The position numbers were made by a program, and so were the translations under genes. A stretch of DNA of 64,000 nt from Clostridiaceae bacterium. Lineage in GTDB: Bacteria > Bacillota > Clostridia > Lachnospirales > Lachnospiraceae. Location of the stretch: contig QXWR01000012.1 of the NCBI GenBank assembly GCA_009911065.1, positions 52,875 to 116,874 on the forward strand, read 5' to 3'. Below the pieces are notes generated by a model. That model worked only from the letters and a program-made list of their open reading frames with translations. It was not told the origin of the DNA and searched no databases. Below, in pieces: positions 47,985-56,208 of this stretch. Numbering within the stretch: the first letter of the stretch is position 1; the number at the start of each line of letters is the position of its first letter.

Positions 47985-49679
47985 ATGGCAAGAACAGTGG
48001 GTATTGGTTATCAGGATTTTGAAACGGTTCGAAGGGAAGACTATTTTTATATTGACAAAACCCATTTTATAAAGGAATGGTGGGAGGGAGGAGATCAGGT
48101 AACGCTGATTGCCCGTCCGAGAAGATTTGGGAAAACATTGACCATGAGTATGACAGAGGCATTTTTTTCTGTCCGGTATGAGGGAAGAGAGGATTTGTTT
48201 CAGGGGCTTGGTATATGGAAGAGTGAGAAGTTTCAAAAGATGCAGGGAAAGTATCCGGTGATCAATCTTTCCTTTGCCAACATAAAAGAAACAAATTATG
48301 ATATGGCACACAGAAAAATTTGTCAAACTTTGGCCAATCTGTATCAGGAATGTGAATTTTTGCTGAATACGGAAATTCTTGGAGATAGAGGAAAGGGTTT
48401 TTTTCAATCGGTATCGGAAGAAATGGATGATATGACAGCTACTATGGCTCTCCATCAACTGTCAATCTATTTGTCTCGCTATTACAATAAAAAAGTAATC
48501 ATTTTATTAGACGAATATGACACTCCTATGCAGGAGGCATATGTAAACGGATATTGGGAAGAATTGTCTGTTTTTATCAGGAACCTGTTTAATTCCACTT
48601 TTAAGACCAATCCCTACTTAGAGCGGGCGATAATGACGGGAATTACAAGAGTGAGTAAAGAATCGATCTTTTCGGATTTGAATAATCTGGAAGTGGTGAC
48701 TACAACTTCTGGAAAATACGTGGACTGCTTTGGATTTACAGAGGAGGAGGTATTTGCGGCTCTGGATGAATACTGCTTGTCTGATAAGAAGCAGGATGTA
48801 AAAAGCTGGTATGATGGTTTCACTTTTGGAAATCAGAGGGAAATTTATAATCCATGGTCCATTTTGAATTTTTTGGATAAGAGAGAGTTTGGGACTTACT
48901 GGGCTAATTCCAGTTCCAACAGTCTGGTAAGCAAGCAGCTTCGGGAAGGCGGGAAAGGGATCAAACAGGATTTTGAACAATTGATGAGGGGAACGTCCAT
49001 AAAGGTGGAAATGGATGAGCAGATCATTTATAACCAGCTGTCAGGAAAGAAAAACGGGATTTGGAGTTTGCTGCTTGCCAGCGGATATTTGAAAGTGCAT
49101 CGATATCAGACCTGGATGACGGAGTGTGGTGAATGGAAGCAGGAATATGAACTGATGTTGACAAATCTGGAAGTGCGTCTGATGTTTCGGTCCATGATAC
49201 ATGACTGGTTTGCCCAGACAGATGATGATTATAATGATTTTGTGAAAGCGCTGTTGTCTGGAGATGTGAAAGCCATGAATATGTATATGAATAAAATAAC
49301 ATTGACAATGTTTCGTTATTTTGATACAGGAAAAAAGCCGTCCTGGGAGGAACCAGAGCGCTTTTATCATGGTTTTATTTTGGGTTTGATGGTGGAATTG
49401 TCAGATCGGTATGTTTTGACATCCAACCGGGAGAGCGGGTTTGGCAGGTATGATGTGATGCTGGAACCAAGAAACATAAAGGATGGTGGAATGATTCTGG
49501 AATTTAAGGTGCAGGATTCTGAGGAAAAGGAACTAAGGGATACTGTGGAGGCGGCCCTTGATCAGATTGACGAGAAGAGATATGATATTATGCTTTTGGA
49601 AAAAGGGGTTGCCAGGGAGAAGATACGTAAGTATGGATTTGCGTTTTGTGGGAAAAAGGTTTTGATTGGGGAAAGATGA
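47985..49679 (+). CDS. AAA-ATPase-like/PD-(D/E)XK nuclease-superfamily protein
   Basis: 564 aa from ATG 47985 (GGGAAG upstream). An N-terminal AAA-ATPase-like domain (PF09820 type): Ile-Asp-Lys-Thr-His-Phe-Ile, Walker A Arg-Pro-Arg-Arg-Phe-Gly-Lys-Thr (about 42-49), Walker B Ile-Leu-Leu-Asp-Glu-Tyr-Asp. The C-terminal PDDEXK_9-type nuclease-like domain (about 430-555) has Arg-Tyr-Asp-Val-Met and Ile-Leu-Glu-Phe-Lys-Val. These proteins are abundant in gut anaerobes, often in many copies, and their biological role is unproven; mobile-element or defence functions have been proposed. It stands as a single gene. Confidence 0.9.
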   Translation: MARTVGIGYQDFETVRREDYFYIDKTHFIKEWWEGGDQVTLIARPRRFGKTLTMSMTEAFFSVRYEGREDLFQGLGIWKSEKFQKMQGKYPVINLSFANIKETNYDMAHRKICQTLANLYQECEFLLNTEILGDRGKGFFQSVSEEMDDMTATMALHQLSIYLSRYYNKKVIILLDEYDTPMQEAYVNGYWEELSVFIRNLFNSTFKTNPYLERAIMTGITRVSKESIFSDLNNLEVVTTTSGKYVDCFGFTEEEVFAALDEYCLSDKKQDVKSWYDGFTFGNQREIYNPWSILNFLDKREFGTYWANSSSNSLVSKQLREGGKGIKQDFEQLMRGTSIKVEMDEQIIYNQLSGKKNGIWSLLLASGYLKVHRYQTWMTECGEWKQEYELMLTNLEVRLMFRSMIHDWFAQTDDDYNDFVKALLSGDVKAMNMYMNKITLTMFRYFDTGKKPSWEEPERFYHGFILGLMVELSDRYVLTSNRESGFGRYDVMLEPRNIKDGGMILEFKVQDSEEKELRDTVEAALDQIDEKRYDIMLLEKGVAREKIRKYGFAFCGKKVLIGER

Positions 49680-49739
49680 CGTGGATAGCAGGTGGGATTT
49701 ACTGGAGAATTAATGCAAGGCGGAAAGGATAAAAGCAAA

Positions 49740-50570
49740 ATGGATAACAACACAATACGAAGAATTGCTATGGAGCAGTCTGCTTATGAATGTAACTGCA
49801 CATGGGAGGATTTTTTATCAGATGAAAACAACGTTCATCTATCGGTTGCCACAGATAAGGCCAGGAAATATCTGGAACTTCCCCATATCTGTAATTTTGT
49901 ATCCTATGGTACCAATATTGTGGCTGCAGGGCAGGAGGAACTTCTTCCGGAAATGGAGCGGTTTCTCCATTCTGTCACTGACATTGAAAAATGTTTTGAG
50001 ACACCAGTATTGTATTTGATCAATAAGATCCTGGAAAAGGCGGACGGGAGGATCTGCTTTATGGCAGATTATTTTCTTCCGGATCTGGATCAGGTGTTTC
50101 GCCTTGATCTTCCCTGCACATATGAGCTAAAGGTGATGGAAGCCGCTGAATTTGAGGAGTTGTATATTCCAGAATGGAAGAATGCTTTGTGTGCGGACCG
50201 AAAGCATCTGGACCGGTTAGGCGTGGGCGCTTTTGATCAGGGAAAGCTGGTGGGACTGGCAGGTTGTTCTGCAGATTGTGATACTATGTGGCAGATTGGT
50301 GTGGATGTCCTTCCAGAATATAGAAGGAAAGGGATTGCGTCTGCTCTTACAAACCGGCTTGCCAGAGAGACTTTTGACCGGGGATACATTCCCTTTTACT
50401 GTGCCGCTTGGTCCAATGTGAAGTCTGTGAAAAATGCAATCCGAAGCGGTTTTAGACCAGGGTGGGTGGAGGCAACAGCAAAGAGGAATGATTTTATTTC
50501 CGCGATCAATGAGCCAAGTGCCGTGTTTGCAGCGGGGGATTTGAATCTTACAGCACAACGGTCCAAATAA
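49740..50570 (+). CDS. GNAT-family N-acetyltransferase
   Basis: 276 aa if started at ATG 49740; ATG 49713 with GGAG is a possible earlier start. The C-terminal half is a GNAT domain with the acetyl-CoA motif Pro-Glu-Tyr-Arg-Arg-Lys-Gly-Ile-Ala-Ser-Ala-Leu (near 202) and Val-Lys-Asn-Ala-Ile-Arg-Ser-Gly-Phe near 245. The N-terminal half is unrecognised. Substrate unknown. It is convergent with the MerR-family gene, leaving 5 nt between stops. Confidence 0.85.
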   Translation: MDNNTIRRIAMEQSAYECNCTWEDFLSDENNVHLSVATDKARKYLELPHICNFVSYGTNIVAAGQEELLPEMERFLHSVTDIEKCFETPVLYLINKILEKADGRICFMADYFLPDLDQVFRLDLPCTYELKVMEAAEFEELYIPEWKNALCADRKHLDRLGVGAFDQGKLVGLAGCSADCDTMWQIGVDVLPEYRRKGIASALTNRLARETFDRGYIPFYCAAWSNVKSVKNAIRSGFRPGWVEATAKRNDFISAINEPSAVFAAGDLNLTAQRSK

Positions 50571-50575
50571 GAATG

Positions 50576-51400
50576 TTAAATACCCTCTAAAATTGGTATC
50601 TCAATCTGAACAATGTAATCTTCCACCTGGTCAATGACAATTTCATTGATTCCTTTTTCATAGGAAAAGCCGGTCAGGGTTAGATTTTGGCTGCGGGCAT
50701 AGGTAAGGATAGCTTCATACCGCAGAGGAAGCTGGTCCCATCTGCCTTTGTGAAAGGCTCTTATATAGTTTCCTTTGGGCTGTATATGCAGCCCTTTTTT
50801 ATTGGTAAGTGAGGGTATTTGGATAAACAGTTTGGTGTAATGGTCAAAATTGCCTTTTTTCAGGGAATCAACTGGTATCATGGAGCCATAAGAGGCATCA
50901 TGAAGGCGTTCTAAGTGATACCGGGCGGTTTCGGCTGTGACCATTTCTACTTCTTTTTCAAAAGGGGTGTTTTTGTCAATGTCTACGGTTATCAGATATT
51001 GTTTCTCTTTTTCAACGATTGTAATTTCTGACAAATCTATAGTCAGCAAGGTATCCATATTTTTACAATGATTGGTTATGGTTTTCTCAAGGGCCTGAAG
51101 GTGAAGAATCTGTAACTTTAAGTCTGCTGACTTTTCTTCTAAGAGACGTTTGAGATTTTGCGCTGAGCGATTTTTCATAAATGTTTGAATCTCATGGATG
51201 GACACATCCAACTCCCGCAGCAAAAGAATGGTTTCTAAAATGGGGCTTTGATGGTAATTGTAATAGCGGTAGCCGTTTTCTGGATTTATGAAGGCTGGAT
51301 GAAACAAACCAATCTCATCATACCACATAAGTGTCTTTTTGTTGATTCCATGAAGTGCTGCAAATTGACCGATGGTGAGCAGTTTAACATTCTTTTCCAT
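50576..51400 (-). CDS. MerR-family regulator with GyrI-like effector domain
   Basis: 274 aa, ATG 51400 (minus). N-terminal MerR helix-turn-helix (Leu-Thr-Ile-Gly-Gln-Phe-Ala-Ala-Leu-His-Gly-Ile, about 8-19; Tyr-Arg-Tyr-Tyr near 47), a long dimerisation helix (about 75-115), then a GyrI-like multidrug-binding domain (about 125-270). This is the BmrR/BltR architecture, which senses drugs or cationic compounds. It is divergent from a MATE exporter whose promoter carries the matching dyad. Confidence 0.92.
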   Translation of the reverse strand: MEKNVKLLTIGQFAALHGINKKTLMWYDEIGLFHPAFINPENGYRYYNYHQSPILETILLLRELDVSIHEIQTFMKNRSAQNLKRLLEEKSADLKLQILHLQALEKTITNHCKNMDTLLTIDLSEITIVEKEKQYLITVDIDKNTPFEKEVEMVTAETARYHLERLHDASYGSMIPVDSLKKGNFDHYTKLFIQIPSLTNKKGLHIQPKGNYIRAFHKGRWDQLPLRYEAILTYARSQNLTLTGFSYEKGINEIVIDQVEDYIVQIEIPILEGI

Positions 51401-51460
51401 AGTGATGGTATCTCCTGAAGTTTTCACTTAAAAATGGAAGTATTTTTGAAAATTTATTTA

Positions 51461-51491
51461 TTGACTGTACAGTTACTGTATGGTTTATGAT
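51461..51491 (+). promoter_or_regulatory. MerR-type promoter/operator of the MATE gene
   Basis: -35 TTGACT (51461-51466) and -10 TATGAT (51486-51491) are separated by 19 nt, the over-long spacing typical of MerR-activated promoters. A perfect palindrome TACAGT-T-ACTGTA (51468-51480) is centred in the spacer. Confidence 0.9.
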
Positions 51492-51562
51492 ACTACATAT
51501 CACAAAAAAATACAAGGACGCCGGAAGAAAAACTGCCAGAGCGTGTCAGAAAAGAGGAGAAT

Positions 51563-52894
51563 ATGGAAAATCAAAATGTGTATTGGAAACCGGTTACTCT
51601 GAAGAATATTTTAAAGTTTGCTGTCCCAACCATTGCCATGACGGTGTTTATGTCTTTTTACACCATGGTGGATGGTTTGTTTGTGTCAAATCTGATCGGG
51701 ACAAATGGGCTGTCTGCCATTAATCTGACTGCACCTGTGATTCAGCTGGTCACGGCCATATCTACCATGCTTGCCACTGGGGGAAGCGCTGTGATTATGA
51801 GAAAAATGGGTGAAAAAAAGGAGGAGGAAGCCAGAGAGGATTTTACTTTTCTGATTCTTGTAAATGTGTTTGTTGGGATTGTTATGTGTGGTTTGGGATA
51901 TGTGGTAATGGGTCCGGTGTTTTCAGGAATGAATCTTTCCCCGGAAGTATATGGGTATTGCGTAGCCTATTTAAGCCGTTATCTGTTGTTTACGGTTCCC
52001 ATTTTGCTGATGAACAATTTTACCCTTTATATGATTGCTAGTGAGAAGGCGGCGCTTTCTCTGGTCTGTTCTGTGGCAGGGGGTGTCTTGAATATGATTC
52101 TTGACTATGTGTTTCTTGCCGTGTTTTCCATGGGAATTAGCGGCGCAGCCATTGCTACAGGGCTTGGGTATTCGGTGACAGCTGTTGTGGGGCTTGTGGT
52201 TTTTGGTCAAAAGAAAAGTCTTTTGCATTTTAAAAAGCCGGTATTTCGGTGGAAAGTTCTTTTTCAGGCAGCTGCAAACGGAAGTTCTGAGATGGCTACA
52301 GCTCTTGTGACTGGAATAATCACCATGATGTTTAACTGGACCATGCTCCGGTATGCCGGGGAGGATGGGGTTGCATCGGTTACGATTATTATGTATGTGC
52401 TGATGTTTGCAAGCTCTCTTTACACAGGGTATTCTTATGGGGTTGCGCCTATGATTAGTTTTTATCATGGGGAAAAGAATGGTGAGAAGTTGAAAAAAGT
52501 AATTGGGGTCAGCTTGCGGGTGATTGGAATGATTTCACTGCTGACGGTTGCAGGGTCCTTTTTTCTTACAAAGCCTCTTGTATCCATCTTTGCCCGTCCA
52601 GAACATCCGGTATATGATCTGGCAGTGACCGGAAACCGAATTTGTACTATAGCTTTGTTTTTTATTGGTTTTAATATTTTTGCCAGCGGGCTGTTTACTG
52701 CATTATCCAATGGAATCGTGTCGGCTGTACTTGCCTTCTCCCGATCTTTTGTGTTTATGATGATTACCATGCTGGCGCTGCCTGCAGTGCTGGGATTGAA
52801 TGGTATTTGGCTGGCAACCCCTGTGGCAGAGCTTATGGCCCTTTTCTTGTCCGGGTATATGTTTTATAAGTATAAGAAGAAGTATGGATATTAA
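51563..52894 (+). CDS. MATE-family multidrug exporter (MepA-like)
   Basis: 443 aa, 12 predicted membrane segments, start behind AGAGGAGAA. MATE segments Ala-Val-Pro-Thr-Ile-Ala-Met near 20, Thr-Met-Val-Asp-Gly-Leu-Phe-Val-Ser near 35, and a second half-repeat starting near 235. Exports organic cations or drugs using Na+ or H+. Controlled by the divergent MerR regulator. Confidence 0.93.
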   Translation: MENQNVYWKPVTLKNILKFAVPTIAMTVFMSFYTMVDGLFVSNLIGTNGLSAINLTAPVIQLVTAISTMLATGGSAVIMRKMGEKKEEEAREDFTFLILVNVFVGIVMCGLGYVVMGPVFSGMNLSPEVYGYCVAYLSRYLLFTVPILLMNNFTLYMIASEKAALSLVCSVAGGVLNMILDYVFLAVFSMGISGAAIATGLGYSVTAVVGLVVFGQKKSLLHFKKPVFRWKVLFQAAANGSSEMATALVTGIITMMFNWTMLRYAGEDGVASVTIIMYVLMFASSLYTGYSYGVAPMISFYHGEKNGEKLKKVIGVSLRVIGMISLLTVAGSFFLTKPLVSIFARPEHPVYDLAVTGNRICTIALFFIGFNIFASGLFTALSNGIVSAVLAFSRSFVFMMITMLALPAVLGLNGIWLATPVAELMALFLSGYMFYKYKKKYGY

Positions 52895-52919
52895 GGAATG
52901 GTTTGGAACTGGGATTTGC

Positions 52920-52947
52920 TTGCTTTTATTGGACTTTGGGGTATAAT
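52920..52947 (+). promoter_or_regulatory. Promoter of the cupin gene
   Basis: TATAAT (52942-52947) with TTGCTT 16 nt upstream (52920-52925). Confidence 0.6.
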
Positions 52948-52980
52948 GAATGGTAATACTAGATTAGATAAGGAGAGAAA

Positions 52981-53304
52981 ATGTATAAAAATATTGCAAA
53001 ACAGACCAAACTGTTGTTAAAGGATCTGGTTGCCTACCAGGACGGCCAGGTGGTGAGCAAAACTCTGGTGCAGAATGACAAGGTAAGTATGACTCTTTTT
53101 TCCTTTGATAAAGGTGAGGAAATTTCTACTCATGCTTCTGGCGGGGATGCGATGGTAACTGTGCTGGAAGGCGTGGGAAGATTTACAGTGGATGGTCAGG
53201 TATTTCTCCTAAAAGAAGGGGAAACTTTGATCATGCCTAAAGATATTCCTCATGCTGTGTATGGGGAAGAGCGGTTTAAAATGCAGCTTATGGTTTCTTT
53301 TTGA
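52981..53304 (+). CDS. Small cupin-domain protein
   Basis: 107 aa single cupin barrel. Motif 1 is altered (Ile-Ser-Thr-His-Ala-Ser-Gly-Gly-Asp-Ala) and motif 2 reads Pro-Lys-Asp-Ile-Pro-His-Ala-Val, so a metal site with two His is possible. Start behind AGGAGAGAAA. Function unknown; single-cupin proteins of this size range from sugar binding to detoxification. It stands alone with its own promoter. Confidence 0.88.
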   Translation: MYKNIAKQTKLLLKDLVAYQDGQVVSKTLVQNDKVSMTLFSFDKGEEISTHASGGDAMVTVLEGVGRFTVDGQVFLLKEGETLIMPKDIPHAVYGEERFKMQLMVSF

Positions 53305-53371
53305 GAAGTGTTAAATGAGAGACAGAGTGAAGGAATCAAAATACGGATATAAGAATGACTGAACAAGAATG

Positions 53372-53408
53372 AAAAAACCCTTGAATCCACTGGACTCAAG
53401 GGTTTTTT
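53372..53408. terminator. Bidirectional terminator between cupin gene and tRNA-Pro
   Basis: AAAAAACCCTTGA (53372-53384) pairs with TCAAGGGTTTTTT (53396-53408); it ends the cupin transcript on + and the tRNA transcript on -. Confidence 0.9.
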
Positions 53409-53413
53409 GAAAA

Positions 53414-53487
53414 TCGGGGCAACAGGATTTGAACCTGCGACCTCTCGGCCCCCAGCCGAGCGCGCTACCAAGCTACGCCATACCCCG
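53414..53487 (-). tRNA. tRNA-Pro (GGG anticodon)
   Basis: 74 nt on the minus strand: acceptor CGGGG...CCCCG with discriminator A, a D-arm with AGCTTGGTAGCGC, anticodon stem CTCGG/CCGAG with loop CTGGGGG (anticodon GGG), and the T-arm with GGTTCAAATCC. The 3' CCA is not encoded. A TATAAT box (minus, 53532-53527) lies about 40 nt upstream. Confidence 0.95.
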
Positions 53488-53808
53488 TTTATCTTCTGAA
53501 ACGAATGCGTTTCAACCGACTTTGCTATTATAACAGATATTTTTCATTTTGAAAAGAGGTTTACAACAGATTTTTTATTTGTTATCATATTATTGGTAAC
53601 AGTTCACACGCGTCTTGTTGAGAGTTTGAAAAAAATGTCGAAAAGACTGGGGGAAAATTTGTGCATTCTGAATAAATTTTACAAAAAGAAGTTGGGATGA
53701 ACCCAATTGCGGCTTGATTTTTCGTATAAAATGACATAGCATGGAAGAAACTCGATAGAACGGGACATGAATTTTGGACGACAACAGATACTGGCAGGAG
53801 GGAAGAGG
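53488..53808. other. Intergenic region between tRNA-Pro and the HAD gene
   Basis: Holds the tRNA promoter -10 (ATTATA at 53527-53532, read on minus), a small hairpin GAAAC-GAATGC-GTTTC (about 53499-53514), a TTGGG/CCCAA hairpin near 53692, and a possible TATAAAAT -10 for the HAD gene near 53727. No gene seen. Confidence 0.5.
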
Positions 53809-54600
53809 ATGAATTACACAGGAAAGGGTCTGGTTTGTTTTGATATGGATATGACTCTTTTGGACCACAGGGACTGGAAGATTCCGGACAGTGCCAGAAA
53901 GGCAGTAGAATTGCTGCGGGGAAACTATTACATTGCCATTGCCACTGGGCGGGATATGGATGCCAAATACAGTGAAGGGCTTTCCGAACAGGTACAGCCA
54001 GATGGAATCATCCATTTAAACGGGACAAAGGTTACTGTGGATGGGGAAATGATCTACGAACATCGGATGAGCCGGGATTTGGTGGAGCGGATTTTAAAGT
54101 TTTCCCAGGGACAGGATTTTGCCGTAGGTATCAGTGTGGGAGCGGAGGATTATTTTATGAATCCGGAATATGTGACCCGCCATGATATAATTCGCTGGGG
54201 ACAATCCAATCGGTGTTTCCGGGCCCCATGGAAGCTTCTTGATATCCCGGTGCGGACGATGGCCTATATTGGGGAAGAGCCAGGTGCAAAGCGGATGGAG
54301 GAAGCATTTCCAGAGCTGAAGCTGCCGATGTTTTCCAGCCGGAAAGGAGCGGACGTGGTGGAAAAGTCGGTTTCCAAGGCAGAGGGAATGAAGCAGCTGT
54401 GCAGCTATTTTGGGGTGCCTCTTTCCTGCACGGTGGCATTTGGGGACAGCATGAATGATTATGAGATGATTCAGATGGCAAAGATTGGGATTGCCATGGG
54501 AAACAGTGTGGGGAAACTAAAGGAGGCGGCGGATTATGTGACCAGTTCCATCGGAGAAGATGGGATATGGAGCGCTTGCGAACATTTTGGATTGTTTTAA
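53809..54600 (+). CDS. HAD-superfamily (Cof-like) phosphatase
   Basis: 263 aa from ATG 53809 behind AGGAGGGAAGAGG. Motif I Phe-Asp-Met-Asp-Met-Thr-Leu-Leu-Asp (residues 10-18), motif II Ala-Thr-Gly-Arg-Asp near 49, C2b cap, and motif IV Ala-Phe-Gly-Asp-Ser-Met-Asn-Asp-Tyr-Glu-Met near 220. Typical length of Cof/YidA-type sugar-phosphate phosphatases. Substrate not predictable. Confidence 0.92.
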   Translation: MNYTGKGLVCFDMDMTLLDHRDWKIPDSARKAVELLRGNYYIAIATGRDMDAKYSEGLSEQVQPDGIIHLNGTKVTVDGEMIYEHRMSRDLVERILKFSQGQDFAVGISVGAEDYFMNPEYVTRHDIIRWGQSNRCFRAPWKLLDIPVRTMAYIGEEPGAKRMEEAFPELKLPMFSSRKGADVVEKSVSKAEGMKQLCSYFGVPLSCTVAFGDSMNDYEMIQMAKIGIAMGNSVGKLKEAADYVTSSIGEDGIWSACEHFGLF

Positions 54601-54771
54601 ATTTTAAAGCTTGCTGTTGCCGGATTTTTTGCAATACGGTTTTGGATTGATTGGAAATGGATTGTGCTTGCAGGGAGCATTTTATAAGTATTTGCAAGGC
54701 CGTATACAGAAAATCGTGGGAATGGCTGGATATAAAATATTACCAAACAATGGGGAAGGATGGAATGTGTT

Positions 54772-56208
54772 ATGGCACAAAATTATGATCTGATTGTAAT
54801 TGGAGCCGGTCCGGGCGGTTATACGGCTGCGCTGAAGGCGGCGGGATTTGGCATGAAGGTGGTTGTGGTGGATGAGGAGAAGTTAGGAGGGGTTTGTGTA
54901 AATCGGGGATGCATTCCCACAAAAGCTCTTTTACATGCCTCCAATATTTTTGCTACCATGCAGCATTGTGATGTGTTTGGCGTGTCCACGGATTTTATTT
55001 CTTTTGATTTTACAAAAATGCAGGAATATAAGAGGCATTCGGTTCATCAGTACCGGCGAGGAATTGAGAAGCTGTTTGAAGACAATCATATTGAGTTTAT
55101 AAAAGGAACGGCAACGATTCGCAGGCAGAATACGGTGGAGGTGACAGGGGAAGAGGGCAGAGAATATCTGAAGGGGAAATATATTATCATTGCCACAGGC
55201 GCCCGTCCGGTGATTCCGGATATTCCTGGTATTGATCTACAGGGAGTCAGTAACAGCGACCGGATTTTAGCTGCGCAAAACTGGAATTATGACCGGGTAG
55301 TTATTATGGGAGGGGGAGTGATCGGGGTAGAATTTGCCACGATTTTCCAGGCGTTGTGCTCTAGTGTCACCATTGTGGAAAAAGGCTCTCATCTTCTTGG
55401 TCCGATGGACACTGAGGTGGCGCTGGCGCTGCAGAATCAGCTTGAGGAAAAGGGCATTACAGTTTTGTGTAATTCTGTAATTGAGAAGATTGAGGAGATG
55501 GGGGATGAGGATGGTCTGGCTTGTCAGGTGACAAATGAGAAGACAAAAGAAACGTCCCGGATTCGCGCAACACAGGTGATTGTGGCAATCGGACGCAGAC
55601 CGTATATGGATCGGCTTTTGGGGGAAGATGTTTCTCTGGATATGGAAGATGGCCGATTAGTGGTAGACGGAGATTTTATGACCAGCGAGAAGAATATTTA
55701 TGCCATTGGTGATGTAATTTCCAAGACTCAGCTGGCTCATGTATCCATGGCTCAGGGAACTTATGTGGTGGAGAAACTGGCGGGAAAACCCCACAGCATT
55801 CAGCTGGAGGCAGTGCCCAACGGCATGTATGTGTCTTTGCCTATAGTACCCAGCTGTATCTATACTGTTCCGGAGATTGCCACTGTAGGGATTACGGAAC
55901 AGGCTGCCACGGCTTTGGGCATGAAGGTGCGCTGCGGCATTTACAATATGAATGACAACGGAAAATCGATCATTACCCACAAGGGGGATGGGTTTATCCG
56001 AATGATTTTTGAGGCTTATTCCAATACCATTGTGGGAGCACAGATTGTTTGTCCGCGGGCTACGGATATGATTGGAGAGATGGCTACAGCTATTGCCAAT
56101 GGGTTGACTGCAAAGCAGCTGTCTCTGGCTATGCGTGCTCATCCTACATACAGTGAAGGAATTGCAGCCGCCATTGAAGATGCTATGAGGGAGAAGGAGC
56201 AGGGATGA
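54772..56208 (+). CDS. Dihydrolipoyl dehydrogenase (or related disulfide oxidoreductase)
   Basis: 478 aa from ATG 54772. FAD motif Gly-Ala-Gly-Pro-Gly-Gly-Tyr near 12, redox-active Gly-Gly-Val-Cys-Val-Asn-Arg-Gly-Cys-Ile-Pro-Thr-Lys near 41, NAD motif Gly-Gly-Gly-Val-Ile-Gly near 178, and catalytic Ala-His-Pro-Thr-Tyr-Ser-Glu near the C-terminus. It oxidises dihydrolipoamide with NAD+. No 2-oxo acid dehydrogenase or glycine-cleavage gene is adjacent. The stop overlaps the aminopeptidase start (ATGA). Confidence 0.9.
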   Translation: MAQNYDLIVIGAGPGGYTAALKAAGFGMKVVVVDEEKLGGVCVNRGCIPTKALLHASNIFATMQHCDVFGVSTDFISFDFTKMQEYKRHSVHQYRRGIEKLFEDNHIEFIKGTATIRRQNTVEVTGEEGREYLKGKYIIIATGARPVIPDIPGIDLQGVSNSDRILAAQNWNYDRVVIMGGGVIGVEFATIFQALCSSVTIVEKGSHLLGPMDTEVALALQNQLEEKGITVLCNSVIEKIEEMGDEDGLACQVTNEKTKETSRIRATQVIVAIGRRPYMDRLLGEDVSLDMEDGRLVVDGDFMTSEKNIYAIGDVISKTQLAHVSMAQGTYVVEKLAGKPHSIQLEAVPNGMYVSLPIVPSCIYTVPEIATVGITEQAATALGMKVRCGIYNMNDNGKSIITHKGDGFIRMIFEAYSNTIVGAQIVCPRATDMIGEMATAIANGLTAKQLSLAMRAHPTYSEGIAAAIEDAMREKEQG

